From: Lunularia cruciata
Lineage: Eukaryota > Streptophyta > Marchantiopsida > Lunulariales > Lunulariaceae
Direction: 5' to 3'
Assembly (NCBI GenBank): GCA_948567375.1
Contig: OX419756.1
Coordinates: forward strand, 68,276,333 to 68,340,332
Length of the DNA stretch: 64,000 nt
Below, in pieces: positions 49,201-56,978 of the stretch. The first letter of the stretch is position 1, and the number at the start of each line of letters is the position of its first letter. The notes beneath the pieces were generated by a model. It ran no database searches. It had not been told where the DNA came from and saw only the letters and a list, made by a program, of their open reading frames with translations. A program made the position numbers and the translations under genes.

Positions 49201-51716
49201 CGTATGCTCTACGGACTTTGCTTCTTCCATGCTTACGTTCAGGTAGGTTCGCAGCCAACCGTAAACCCATGGAACTAAGTACATCATTATTTAAGGTTAT
49301 CTGTATTGAACATTCTAAGACTCCCAGCGGAGTGTTCCGCAAATATCCTGTCCTGGGATCGCTCCGTGACACATCCCGTTGATCAAATGTCATAAACGTC
49401 TCGCTGTTATCACCACAAGAAAGCCAAGAGAAGAACTCTATTGGCTTCATCACTCATCGTTGTCCTCCTGCAAGCATGCACACTTTGTATATGCCGTTTA
49501 CCTGCCTGACATTTTATTCTGAGTGTACTAGGCATGTCGTTCCAGTCTCATCTCATAGATTATGATTAATCATGCAGCTGATATGATCATGAAGTTGTGA
49601 TTTGCAGGAGAGACGTAAATTCGGACCATTAGGGTGGAACATCCCATACGAGTTTAACGAATCAGACCTACGAATAAGTGTTCGCCAGCTCAAAATGTTT
49701 ATAGAGGAATATCCCGAAGAGGTATCTGAATTCGAAGTCCCCTGCTTTTATGATAAAAGCTGTGTGCATATGGAGCTTGAACAACTATACGTCTCATTCA
49801 CATCACCTCATGAGCGCGGAAACAGAGTGACCTGCTTAAATTCAGACGCCTGTATCTATAATCTATGGAGAAGTTGTCCATTGACTAAATGGATAATGTT
49901 TATACTCTCTACGGTGTCGCAGATTCCCTACAAAGCTCTGAACTACCTCACCGGCGAATGTAACTATGGTGGTCGAGTGACGGACGACCACGATCGCCGA
50001 ACCTTGCTCACCATCTTAATTGGTTTCTACTGTCCGGAAATTCATCTAGACAATTACTCATTTTCGGAGTCTGGGCTTTATCGTGCACCGCCTCACGGTA
50101 ATGTACACAGGCAAGCTATTTTACATGTTCATATAAAGCCTCGATGAGTGCTGACTTCAAGCCTTCACTTAGTTCTGCTGGAAATGGTCAGTTGTAGCAT
50201 TTAGAGATCCATGGACCCAGAGCAGTTCCACCCTTCATGGAACAGGATTTAAAGCTTTTAGTGCCGCCTCCAGGTGAACACCAAAGTTATCTGGAGTTCA
50301 TCAAGGAGCTTCCTTCACAACCACGGCCTGAGACTTACGGCTTTCACGACAATGCCGACATTACGAAGGACACAACTAATACAGAGCGCCTGCTCAACTC
50401 TCTTCTGCTTGCTGCTCCTTCTACAACAGAAGTAACAACAGGGGGGAGTGCCAAGAAAGGACCTTCACCGGACGAAATACTTCTAAATATTGCTGTGGAC
50501 ATCCAAGGGAAACTTCCGAGCAATTTCGATATTGAGCAAGCCCAAATGAAATTTCCTGTTACATATTTGGAATCGATGAATACAGTGTTGTGCCAGGTTT
50601 GTGCATACCCTCTTATATCTGATCTCTTCAAGTCCATGCTTAATCTCCAAAACCATTTTAGGGAAGAAGCTACTTCAGTTTCTCAAATCTTTGCTCCGGT
50701 AAATAGGTCAAGTCCAGTAATCCAGAACTGAATGTTGCATGCACGACCAGGAGCTGGAGAGGTACAACAAACTCCTCACTATTATTCGTGTAAGTCTTGA
50801 TCAAATTCAAAAGGCAGTGAAAGGATTCATCGTAATGAGCGCCGATTTGGAACTTCTAGCGAGAAACCTTATGGATGGGAAAATTCCGGTGATGTGGGCA
50901 GCCAAATCTTATCCTTCACGGAAGCCTCTGGCCAACTATGTGGCTGACCTCGTTGATAGAGTGGTCTTCTTTAACGATTGGGTCACAACTGGAGCCCCTA
51001 TTATCTTTTGGATCTCCGGATTTTTCTTCACGCAATCCTTTTTGACAGGAGCAAAGCAAAACTTCGCTCGTTCTCGACATTGTCCGATCGACATGATAGA
51101 TTTTGAATTCAAGATCATCGAAGATGCTGTAATTTACCAACCTGTTGCTGAATTAAAAGCTACTAATCCATGTTAGATTTTAAGTTCAAGATCATCGAAA
51201 ATGCCGTAAGTTACCAACCTGCTGCTAAAATAAAAGCTGTAATGCAGAAAGTACGGCAAATGAATCAAGTATAGTCATTAGCTTGTTATTTTCGAGTGCA
51301 TTGTATGAGGCTTGTAGCATATGAAGGTTGATTGACACAATTCGTGTCCATCTCTGCTCCATTCTTACTGTCTGCAGAAATCGATTACAGCGAAGCCAGA
51401 TTTTGGAGTTTATGTCAAGGGACTCTTTCTTGAAGGGGCCAGATATGATTACGTTACTCATGCGCTAGGCGAGTCAAAGCAGAAACAGCTTTACACATCG
51501 GCTCCAGTGATATGGATGATGCCAAATGAAGTTGTGAAGTTCACGCCTTTCCCACACTATATGTGCCCAATGTATAAGACCAGTGATCGACGAGGTACCC
51601 TGTCCACAACTGGCCATTCAACAAACTTCGTTATGGAGGTGAACTTACCGTCGATACATCTTCAAAGCCACTGGATAAAGCGGGGAGTGGCTCTACTAAC
51701 TCAACTTGATGAGTAA
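19429..51716 (+). CDS. Axonemal inner-arm dynein heavy chain, DNAH3/7/12 type (about 64 exons)
   Basis: This is the ATP-driven motor subunit of a single-headed inner dynein arm in sperm flagella. It is anchored by its tail to the A-tubule and walks on the neighbouring B-tubule. Joining the exons in the domain entries below gives about 13.26 kb and 4,418 codons. The family is usually about 4,000-4,500 residues. Order of parts: tail, linker, AAA1 (GPAGTGKT), AAA2 (degenerate GYSFGAKTS), AAA3 (GPTGTGKS), AAA4 (GVGGSGRQS), coiled-coil stalk with microtubule-binding tip, AAA5, AAA6, and a C-terminal domain ending ...ALLTQLDE and TAA. From the linker to the stop every junction has a conserved acceptor, the frame stays open and only donors vary slightly, so the gene looks functional. 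The DNAH3/7/12 assignment rests on phrases such as [26 protein letters not shown] and [14 protein letters not shown]. The first 1.5 kb of exons is less certain. Expression is expected in male gametangia (inference). Confidence 0.95.
23062..28843 (+). CDS. Dynein exons 9-20: tail to start of linker
   Basis: Exons: 23,062-23,238; 23,525-23,579; 24,182-24,469; 24,986-25,153; 25,549-25,781; 25,956-26,031; 26,261-26,488; 26,677-26,824; 27,001-27,098; 27,576-27,689; 28,264-28,422; 28,655-28,843. Landmarks are [60 protein letters not shown] (spanning the 26,824/27,001 junction) and [20 protein letters not shown], all typical of the tail-linker boundary. Exon 9 ends at a probable GC donor, because only that end keeps the frame into exon 10. 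The 3' end of the 24,986 exon (CTG before GTGCTC) is a best guess. An open stretch at 26,540-26,676 is left out because joining 26,488 to 26,677 restores the family's usual sequence. Confidence 0.8.
24705..24850 (+). repeat. Hairpin-bearing dispersed repeat, copy D, in a dynein intron
   Basis: This copy lies in the intron between 24,469 and 24,986. It reads TATTGGGGCTTAGCCCCATT, then TTGTACGGCTTGATGGG, then CCTACGCGGTCGCC, in the same order as copy A. A fragment with only the last block (TCCTACGCGGTCGCCTTTTC) lies at 29,812-29,831 in another dynein intron. Confidence 0.7.
29180..29219 (+). repeat. 20-bp tandem duplication in a dynein intron
   Basis: GATAGACGGAGCTCAGTATC is followed directly by a second copy with one change (CTT for CTC). 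It lies in intron 20 and has no evident function. Confidence 0.8.
29426..30925 (+). CDS. Dynein exons 21-23: linker domain
   Basis: Exons: 29,426-29,797; 30,326-30,529; 30,761-30,925, all phase 0. The linker is the mechanical lever that swings across the AAA ring. The diagnostic core [20 protein letters not shown] is present unchanged near 29,535-29,595, followed by [16 protein letters not shown]. The later WILKWPG and [10 protein letters not shown] phrases complete the domain. An open frame at 30,124-30,320 between the first two exons is not used: the 29,797/30,326 junction already gives continuous family sequence. Confidence 0.93.
29812..29835 (+). repeat. Hairpin-repeat family, terminal fragment
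   Basis: A short match to the CCTACGCGGTCGCC block of the dispersed repeat family sits just after the donor at 29,797. It could be the remnant of a full copy or a short chance match; the shared block is 14 bases. Confidence 0.4.
31136..32999 (+). CDS. Dynein exons 24-27: AAA1, main ATPase site
   Basis: Exons: 31,136-31,330; 31,464-31,819; 32,182-32,281; 32,808-32,999. AAA1 carries the principal hydrolysis site. Walker A GPAGTGKT lies at about 31,283-31,306 within [20 protein letters not shown]. Walker B is CFDEFNR near 31,568. Sensor-like [20 protein letters not shown] and [14 protein letters not shown] follow. All catalytic residues are intact, so ATP turnover is expected. Junctions are conserved (GG/G, CAG/GAT). 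Confidence 0.96.
33254..35850 (+). CDS. Dynein exons 28-32: AAA2
   Basis: Exons: 33,254-33,498; 33,761-33,953; 34,744-35,052; 35,404-35,470; 35,708-35,850. The nucleotide loop is GYSFGAKTS, where animal DNAH7-type proteins usually have two glycines before KT. AAA2 binds ATP but does not hydrolyse it in the family. The block [31 protein letters not shown] and [20 protein letters not shown] is highly conserved. The open frame continuing past 33,498 to 33,766 is intron: the splice AA/G restores [11 protein letters not shown]. Intron 29 (33,954-34,743) is one of the larger ones and holds a TA microsatellite and LTR-like sequence. Confidence 0.93.
33954..34743 (+). other. Dynein intron 29 with TA microsatellite and probable LTR remnant
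   Basis: The intron contains an uninterrupted TA run of about 34 bp at 34,204-34,237. Before it is a duplicated CTAGATACATGATTA motif. A TGTTAG start at 34,080 and a following leader-like region with a short ATG frame near 34,502 resemble the LTR and 5' leader of a small copia-like element. No second LTR or target duplication was found, so the element call is tentative. Confidence 0.4.
36117..38463 (+). CDS. Dynein exons 33-37: AAA3
   Basis: Exons: 36,117-36,448; 36,640-36,861; 37,162-37,320; 37,673-37,850; 38,167-38,463. AAA3 is the regulatory nucleotide site. Walker A GPTGTGKS lies at about 36,383-36,406. [39 protein letters not shown] and [20 protein letters not shown] match the family closely. 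The Walker B-like VDDL is present. The last exon has [20 protein letters not shown]. Intron 36 contains a near-perfect long hairpin. Confidence 0.94.
37958..38009. repeat. Long hairpin in dynein intron 36
   Basis: TGGGCTTAAGTTGCAG (37,966-37,981) is repeated inverted as CTGCAACTTAAGCCCA (37,985-38,000) with a 3-base loop. Imperfect pairing extends outward to CAGTTT on the left and AAACTG on the right, giving arms of about 24 bases. It encodes no protein. Confidence 0.85.
38644..40689 (+). CDS. Dynein exons 38-43: AAA4
   Basis: Exons: 38,644-38,889; 39,263-39,430; 39,548-39,694; 39,939-40,040; 40,162-40,266; 40,556-40,689. The loop is GVGGSGRQS: arginine in place of lysine is the normal state in DNAH3/7/12-type AAA4, so it is not a defect. 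Further markers are [54 protein letters not shown] and [18 protein letters not shown]. The donor after 39,694 (GTCCGT) is weak, but the join to 39,939 gives unbroken family sequence. Confidence 0.93.
39122..39156. repeat. Perfect 17-bp inverted repeat in dynein intron 38
   Basis: TCCATAGGGCATGATGA (39,122-39,138) is followed, after one base, by its exact reverse complement (39,140-39,156). Such a structure would form a cruciform in DNA or a tight hairpin in the intron RNA. Pairing stops at both outer ends. Confidence 0.9.
40863..43238 (+). CDS. Dynein exons 44-49: coiled-coil stalk and microtubule-binding tip
   Basis: Exons: 40,863-40,986; 41,297-41,455; 41,546-41,692; 42,201-42,319; 42,450-42,657; 42,966-43,238. 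The outgoing helix is rich in Ala/Glu/Lys ([20 protein letters not shown]). The tip is formed around [20 protein letters not shown] and [20 protein letters not shown]. The return helix starts in [20 protein letters not shown] and runs to [19 protein letters not shown]. Tip length is close to that of DNAH7-type proteins and I see no large flap insertion. A GSGK motif at the end of the 41,546-41,692 exon is a conserved stalk sequence, not a nucleotide site. Confidence 0.93.
43620..47396 (+). CDS. Dynein exons 50-55: AAA5
   Basis: Exons: 43,620-43,808; 44,162-44,263; 44,448-44,651; 44,769-44,984; 46,848-46,992; 47,149-47,396. AAA5 does not bind nucleotide but transmits movement to the stalk. Markers are [73 protein letters not shown] and [10 protein letters not shown], joined across the 1.9-kb intron 53 to [20 protein letters not shown]. 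That long intron contains a gag-only retroelement, yet the exons on both sides are intact. Confidence 0.93.
45076..45319 (+). repeat. 5' LTR core of the gag-only element
   Basis: It begins TTGTACATAACTAGTG and ends around TATCAATCGATT, with CCTATTA-CACAGCCTTCAATCCT in the middle. It is about 85-90 percent similar by eye to the downstream copy. The true LTR may extend further right, toward the primer-binding-like site. Confidence 0.7.
45660..46145 (+). CDS. Gag-like protein, copia type
   Basis: This is a 161-codon open frame. The N-terminus is Ala/Pro-rich ([18 protein letters not shown]). Then a copia-gag-like fold follows: '[19 protein letters not shown]', with the family's W replaced, and later [13 protein letters not shown] followed by a run of small helices ending [20 protein letters not shown]. 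Gag packages the element RNA in virus-like particles. The frame ends in TAG with no zinc knuckle, protease or reverse transcriptase after it. The ATG is the first in frame and follows ATCATG. The open frame, despite LTR divergence, suggests either fairly recent insertion or chance. Confidence 0.6.
   Translation: MFATAGPNAPASAAAPAASFIQFDITFMKFNGDFFHSRKHSLPLKLKVASVFSIIVDGTEVRPTSAAYLSDREHKDNVDLEAIISTMVPEYGSAISGYTLASEVWKDLTTMYEGTADVPIMYLLDTLMTTKKREGVSVAKHITTFSGLLNQLAALNSLIND
46297..46538 (+). repeat. 3' LTR core of the gag-only element
   Basis: This is the direct repeat of 45,076-45,319. The similarity stops at AATCGATT, after which ordinary intron sequence runs to the acceptor at 46,847. Confidence 0.7.
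47609..51716 (+). CDS. Dynein exons 56-64: AAA6 and C-terminal domain
   Basis: Exons: 47,609-47,725; 47,836-47,919; 48,172-48,255; 48,652-49,242; 49,608-49,721; 49,923-50,097; 50,274-50,596; 50,751-51,128; 51,378-51,716. Markers include [96 protein letters not shown] and [20 protein letters not shown]. The protein ends [15 protein letters not shown] then TAA at 51,714-51,716, the usual family terminus. The donor at 51,128 lies in a 75-bp tandem duplication. Confidence 0.95.
51099..51240 (+). repeat. 75-bp tandem duplication covering a dynein splice donor
   Basis: ATAGATTTTGAATTCAAGAT at 51,099 recurs as TTAGATTTTAAGTTCAAGAT at about 51,174. Each copy contains the exon-63 end and its donor (GATGCTGTAATT in the first, AATGCCGTAAGT in the second). 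Reading through the first donor meets TAG before the second copy can be translated. The first donor therefore has to be used for a full-length protein, although the second has the better consensus. Confidence 0.85.
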
Positions 51717-51872
51717 TTGAACTGGAGTGAGTTAGAAGGATTGGTCCTCCACGAACCTCCATTAGAGTACAACTCAGTGTCCTACCTGTCTCCGGAGCAA
51801 CCCTTGGTGTACATAGTGAGGGAATCGAAGAATTTTCGTCAGCTCAATCCTTCGGTAACCTTTACCTATTGA
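51717..51872 (+). other. In-frame open stretch after the dynein stop codon
   Basis: Directly after TAA the same frame stays open for 51 codons to TGA at 51,870. It gives a Leu/Glu/Pro-containing peptide (SELEGLVLHEPPLEYNSVSY...). Related dyneins end at the QLD terminus, so this is normally 3'UTR. It could be chance, a lost C-terminal extension or a read-through product. Confidence 0.3.
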
Positions 51873-52804
51873 GAGGTCCACACCCATTCGACTGTGTACG
51901 TAGAAGTGATCAGACACGAGTTTATGTGCTTTGTCGCTGTGGGCAATTGATTTGTCAGGATGTTGCAGAGTAGAGCTGGCTGGATAGCGTGCACAAGTTT
52001 CACTAAACCTTGGTTTTTGGTCTTTCCATAATTTCTACATGAATTGCAGGTGAAGCTTTACTGGTGAACAATTGAATCTAGCCAGGAAGTTTCAAGGCAC
52101 TTCATTTTCTACACGCCAGGATTCCTACCTTAATTGTCATTCTGTCCAGCACAAAAGTACAGATTCTTTTTGGCATAGAATTAGAAGGCGTGGGACTTGA
52201 CATTATCTCTTGTGTTCAAAGAAAACGAACCTCACCTTTATGGTTCGAGTGTCGCTGTTTGCAAAATTATGGAAATTAAAAAAAGGAAAATTTGGGATAG
52301 AGATCTGCAATTTTACCCATACAAAGACGACAATTTGCATCCAATCCAACAAAAAGGCGATAAATGTGAAGAAAAGAATTATAAAGATGGTAGGTTGCAG
52401 CTACTTGCCCATAAGGGTCTACAATCTTCATCAAAGTTTTCTAAACCCCCGCTGGAAGTATGAAGGCTTCGATAAGAAACCACATCACAGCAGCATATAC
52501 AGAGACTTGCCTTGTAGAGAAAACCTCCTATCTACTTGTCCTCGAACAGGAGGGGAGAGGCTGCGTCTCAGGTATATCAATCAGCGATGAGAACTATGGA
52601 GAGCAGGTGTAAACTGAAGATATATTTGTACAAAATTGGCAAGTAAAAATTCCTACAAACAGATGTTCCCCGACGTGAAGGCTACAAAAATCTCTATCAA
52701 GATCTAGCTTGAAACCCTATACTAGCCGCTTCTTTGACCGGTCTTCTCTTCAAGAGGTTGCATGGAAATAAGAGCTCTAATAACCGGAGTCCCGTATAAT
52801 CTCT
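51873..52804. other. Convergent intergenic region between dynein and SmD2
   Basis: This region should hold both 3'UTRs. No polyadenylation signal can be assigned with confidence. A 51-codon open frame on the plus strand (52,460-52,612) carries a peptide-like stretch (CLVEKTSYLLVLEQEGRGCV) of unknown family. Confidence 0.45.
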
Positions 52805-54389
52805 CTACTTAGGGTTTCTAAGCACAATGATGACAGAGTCGCCCCGCAAAAACATTTTGCTAATGAACCTATCCTTGTTCACAGGCTTCGCCTTCTTCTT
52901 GCCTAACCCGGTCTTGGGCACCTAGCGAAAAATAAAACAATCATGCATTTAGCAAAACTGTGAGCGCCTGGAAAGAGTCTGCATCTTAAGCATCCATTCT
53001 ATACCTATGAAGCAGTTCAACTAAAATTGCTGAATCGAGAGCCTGGTCGGCAAGGTGGTCTGACAAGTACCTCCGTCCACATTTCCTTAACGTTTTCGAG
53101 GACCATGTTACAATGCCTGTCAAAGGCTTTAACTCGTCCAAGCAATTTCTTGTTGTTTCTGCAATTGATCAGCACCTGCACGAGGAAAACAGAAAATGAA
53201 ATCAGCAAGCCAGGAAACGAAAACGAGAAACCGAAGACAACGATTTGTGTTGTTCCTTTTACATCCCACGTTCACATCCTTGGAACTAACACTATCATAG
53301 CGCGTATCTGTCACCGCTGATGATAAAAAAGAGAGCTGTTGACCACCATTTAATCGAATCAGAGGCAAGATAAGGTCCACAGCATAACTTGGGGTCACCA
53401 TCACTAACAGGTGCAACAGACTCATTTGGGATTACAGAGTAGATACAATGCACTTGTGCCCCGTATCATGTTTAGCTCGGAACAAAAATTAACAATTGAG
53501 ACAGGATTAGAAGTTAATTCTGGCCTGTAACTGAGTGAGCGGCACTGCATGCAGTTCTCCTTCATTAAGAGTCCTATTGAACCGGTACTTCACAACAAGA
53601 GCGTTGACTAACTATTACCTCCCTCGAGAATTTCAGCGGGAAATCTAGTTTTATAGGAACTAACCCAGTTAAAATACGATTTCAAGAAGACAGACTAGGT
53701 CTAGGAGCGTCCAATGCAGCTATCATTCACGTTCTAAATGGTGAACGAAACCTGCAGCTGGTAAAGATAAGATCAACCTGAGTGTTGTTCTTCACGGACA
53801 TCGTCAACACAGAAAGAGGCCCGGTGGAGAACTCCTCCTCCTCCGTTTTCTCCTGTAAATCACATAAGACTCAGTACAATGTGTGTTCCAGCATAGATAT
53901 TCAAGACAGCCAAACCCGTAACAATTTCAAACTAGCACCAACTATCACTAAATTTAAGCCAAAATTCTTGCAAAGCAACGAGAAAGCAGATCGCGGACTC
54001 ACAGTATCCTCTTCCATTGGCCTAGCACTGCAAACATCCGACGTAAGCAAAAAGTCAGCTTTCAAATTGACGCTAATAGGGAGCTCCCAGACGACAATCA
54101 GAAACCCTAACACTTCCATAACCAAACCCGTCGAAAACAGCGCTACAAAGAATCAATGTGGGAGAGCAAATACAAAAAAAAGCCTGAGAAAGCGAGACCT
54201 GCAGATAAAGAAAGACATGCTAGTTAGATTAAGCAAAATATCGACACCAATCTCGTCCAGGCACAAAACCCTGACAAGCTTAAACCCTGAGACCAACGAC
54301 CAAATCAGGTGCGCGCAACGATTTCACGGTGTACAAAATCATTAAACAAGCATTCCTGAAGAACGGCCAGAGAGCGACATTTACCTCAT
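52805..54389 (-). CDS. SmD2: Small nuclear ribonucleoprotein SmD2 (five coding exons)
   Basis: SmD2 is a core member of the seven-subunit Sm ring on U1, U2, U4 and U5 snRNAs and is needed for snRNP assembly and splicing in the nucleus. Minus-strand exons, 5' to 3': 54,389-54,385 (ATGAG, then GTAAAT); 54,027-54,003; 53,852-53,778; 53,175-53,071; 52,921-52,805. They join to 108 codons plus TAG. The sequence starts [10 protein letters not shown], continues [20 protein letters not shown] and holds Sm motif 1 ([35 protein letters not shown]). After the basic [17 protein letters not shown] it ends with Sm motif 2 ([19 protein letters not shown]). Length and sequence are close to plant and animal SmD2 (about 108-118 residues). 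All splice sites are GT-AG. The five-base first coding exon is unusual but has a good donor and matching frame. Confidence 0.95.
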
Positions 54390-54744
54390 GGCGACAAGCT
54401 CTGGAAATTCAATACGAGCCCAAAATTGCGTGCGCGCTGAGAAATTTGAAAATGCCAAACAACGTAGCGATCGTCGTGCTGCGGGAAGGCAGGAACTGAG
54501 AAAGCCGCCCTTCCTCGTTTTCTTCCTTTGCTTCCCTTCTTGTCCGTCCGTCGGTCTGCGCCACAGTTCCGTGGCTTTACCCACTGAATCCGTCCACGAC
54601 CCTGTGGTCAACTCCAGCAGTTCGACTGACATCGGGCAGAACCAACTCATTACCGGAGTCCTGGACATAGGTTGAGCACGGTGTGTTACGATCGACCATA
54701 ACGGGTTACGAACTGACCCCGACGACCCCAACGACAGTGACCGT

Positions 54745-54799
54745 GGTCGACGAGAAGGACCTTGTCGAATAGAATAAACCTTGGTCCTTCTCGTCGACC
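54745..54799. repeat. Perfect 17-bp inverted repeat upstream of SmD2
   Basis: GGTCGACGAGAAGGACC (54,745-54,761) and its exact reverse complement (54,783-54,799) are separated by 21 bases. The arms are GC-rich, so the hairpin would be stable. It lies 356 bp upstream of the SmD2 start and exactly at the edge of the GC-rich gene island. It could be a small foldback element end, a regulatory hairpin or a boundary remnant. Confidence 0.9.
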
Positions 54800-55630
54800 T
54801 CGGTCTATGATAACCACGTATTAAATAAATAAATAAATAAAAGTACAAAAATGTATATATAAGAGGAGGGGAAGGATGTGAGGGGAAGTCCAAACTAAGA
54901 TGAAGCTTATAAAATAGAATAACTCTAGGAACCATGAGGTAATGTTCAAGTCTGTGTGACTAAGGACAACACACAATAGATCTAATAATGAATGAGGAAT
55001 TTAATGTACTTTACGTGCTGAAAAAGGGTAACACGTTGAGATTATATTGAATAGCCTAGTGCAAGTGAGCCTCATCCTTTGTTTTTAATTCCGTGGTGTA
55101 CTAACTACAAATGCAAGGTAGCTAGCACACCAAGGCTTTAGAACATAAAGAATAGAACCTCATAAAGCAATAGCAAGAGATCTTGCGGAAAAGGTTTGTT
55201 CTTTTGTGAGTACTCTTGGTTGGTGTATTGAACAACAAAAAACATAGGGAATAGAACGTATAACGTTCAGTCACTATATTAATGAGCGCAATAATTAGAG
55301 GTAAAATATAAAAACTTCAGTTTTTAGTAAAGAAATGCAGCTTTTGAATGGTTTAAAATCAATTTAAAGTTCAAAACAAGGAAGCCTAATTTAGCAATAT
55401 AAAACTAAAAAGACTTTGTGTGCTTTTTACCTCCAAAAATGAAAAGAAGTCTAGGAGTTTGCTTCTTGAATTGAGCAAAGGAACCAATGTTATGATCCTC
55501 TTATTATTCTTTCTAAATTGGGAAACATTGCAAGAGCACCTCAACATATATGTCCTTTTCTAACAAACAAACATTAAATGGATTAATATAATATTTACAT
55601 CCATAATCAACTAGGAGAATACTATAGAGT

Positions 55631-55635
55631 CATGA
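55631..55635. repeat. Target-site duplication CATGA, left copy
   Basis: CATGA directly precedes the left LTR and recurs at 62,244-62,248 directly after the right LTR. Five bases is the standard length for Ty3/gypsy integration. Confidence 0.9.
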
Positions 55636-56375
55636 TGTAATACCAAGAGCTAGCCATATGATCTAGATGTGAAATTCGGTTTGATAACATCTAGAATGAT
55701 GTTATACATGATGGTCAAAATAAATTAGATAGAAGTATCACCAAAAGAGTACTTCTACTAATAGGGCATAAACCAAAATAGACTTGAGAACCTTAGAACC
55801 AATAGCTAGACATATGATTTAAAGGTGAGAATTGGTTTGGTAACATTTGGAAGGATGTTACACATGATGGACTAAACAGATCAGAAAGAGGTATCACCAA
55901 AAAGGGACTTCTACTAATAGAGTAGGAACCGAAATATGCCTGAAATCTTTGAAGGCAATTTTGGAGGCTTAAACGGATGAATTAGGCCTTGAAAATGTGC
56001 AGATCCCTCCCCCCAATAGAGAAAGGGTTGGCCTTCCCTCCCCCCTGTTTTGTCTCGTTGAGAGCTTTCCAACGGTACCTTACTCATGTGATTCTGAGAT
56101 TCCTACAGGAAGATTCCCTAAAAGATTCTATCTGGTCAAAGCTTGTTTGACCAACCAGATAGGACCTAGACCAGACATGTCACCCATCCAAGTAAGTAAT
56201 CCAAGGGTGGAGCTTGCTGACATGTCACCTATTTGTGTCCCTAATCCTATGGTGGAGCTTCCTTGGCATAGATCCTCTTTGTCTATATAATAAAGAGAAG
56301 GTGCTCTCTTGGGGCATCCATTGTTTGAGTGTGCAATTTGTGTTTTCTCTCTTCTCTTGTCCTTGGAGTATTACA
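55636..56375 (+). repeat. 5' LTR of the chromovirus
   Basis: The terminal TGTAATAC/GTATTACA inverted repeat is perfect. A TATA-box-like CTATATAATAAAG near 56,282-56,294 probably marks the promoter, about 80 bases before the LTR end. Differences from the 3' LTR are scattered substitutions and small indels, including a shorter C tract. Confidence 0.95.
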
Positions 56376-56376
56376 A

Positions 56377-56387
56377 TGGTATCAGAG
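56377..56387 (+). other. Primer-binding site, initiator tRNA-Met type
   Basis: TGGTATCAGAG lies one base after the 5' LTR. It matches the usual complement of the 3' end of plant initiator methionine tRNA for at least 11 bases, after which it diverges (TGAG). Confidence 0.9.
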
Positions 56388-56515
56388 TGAGTGTTTTAGT
56401 CCAAGATAGTGGATCACCCCTCTTGGAATAGCACAAACTATTGAAATTGAGTAATTTGAGGTGGAGAACATAGAGTAGTTGCTAGACTTAGGAAGGACTT
56501 TAGAGAGCGGATGGG

Positions 56516-56940
56516 ATGGATGCACCGGGGGGCCAATTTCCCGCACCTAGCTTTCCATTCTCAAACCCATTCCACATCAAGGTTATGTATATCCAGCGTG
56601 AGCAGATGAGGGTATTGCTAGTTTATCACTTTGGCGCAAAATTCATGGACAGAGTGATGAACTCACCAAACTCGGTGATTCTACCTGTGGTGATATATGA
56701 CAGAGAGTGGGATTTGACAATCTACATTCTATTATGATAAAATGGATATGAATGTCCCTAATCCTCTCCCTTTCAACACTCAAGTAGAAATCCGTTATGT
56801 AGTGAGGCCGAAATTGATGTTTAGAGATTTTGTGATTAGGAATTTTGGTGAGGAGTATTATCAACAAGTGATAGCTTCTAAGGTCCCAATGGTAGTTCCG
56901 ATAGTTCGTGCGCCTTCCAGAGTGATTATATTGACTCTGT
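56516..56940 (+). other. Chromovirus leader region with two short unknown frames
   Basis: Two consecutive open frames (56,516-56,737 and 56,742-56,945) lie between the primer-binding site and gag. They are protein-like (VEIRYVVRPKLMFRDFVIRN, FGEEYYQQVIASKVP) but match no retroelement domain I know. They may be remnants of an extra leader ORF, present in some plant LTR elements. Confidence 0.35.
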
Positions 56941-56978
56941 ATTGAAGTAGACATTAGCAATTGAGTGTTGTAAAAACC

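Larger units (their letters stand above)
54390..55635. other. SmD2 upstream region and switch to AT-rich DNA
   Basis: The GC-rich part, 54,390-54,800, should carry the SmD2 5'UTR and promoter (minus strand), though no TATA box is obvious. The long overlapping open frames there have no recognisable protein. From about 54,810, after an AATAAATAAATAAATAA run, the DNA becomes AT-rich and featureless up to the retrotransposon. Confidence 0.5.

Noticed and set aside
53782..54345. 187-codon plus-strand open frame
   Set aside because: It is antisense to SmD2 exons 2 and 3 and their introns. Composition is low-complexity Ser/Thr/Lys/Asn with no known domain.
54381..54935. 184-codon minus-strand open frame upstream of SmD2
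   Set aside because: It overlaps the SmD2 start region in another frame, has no recognised domain and runs through the hairpin and AT-rich boundary. Chance in GC-rich DNA is likelier.
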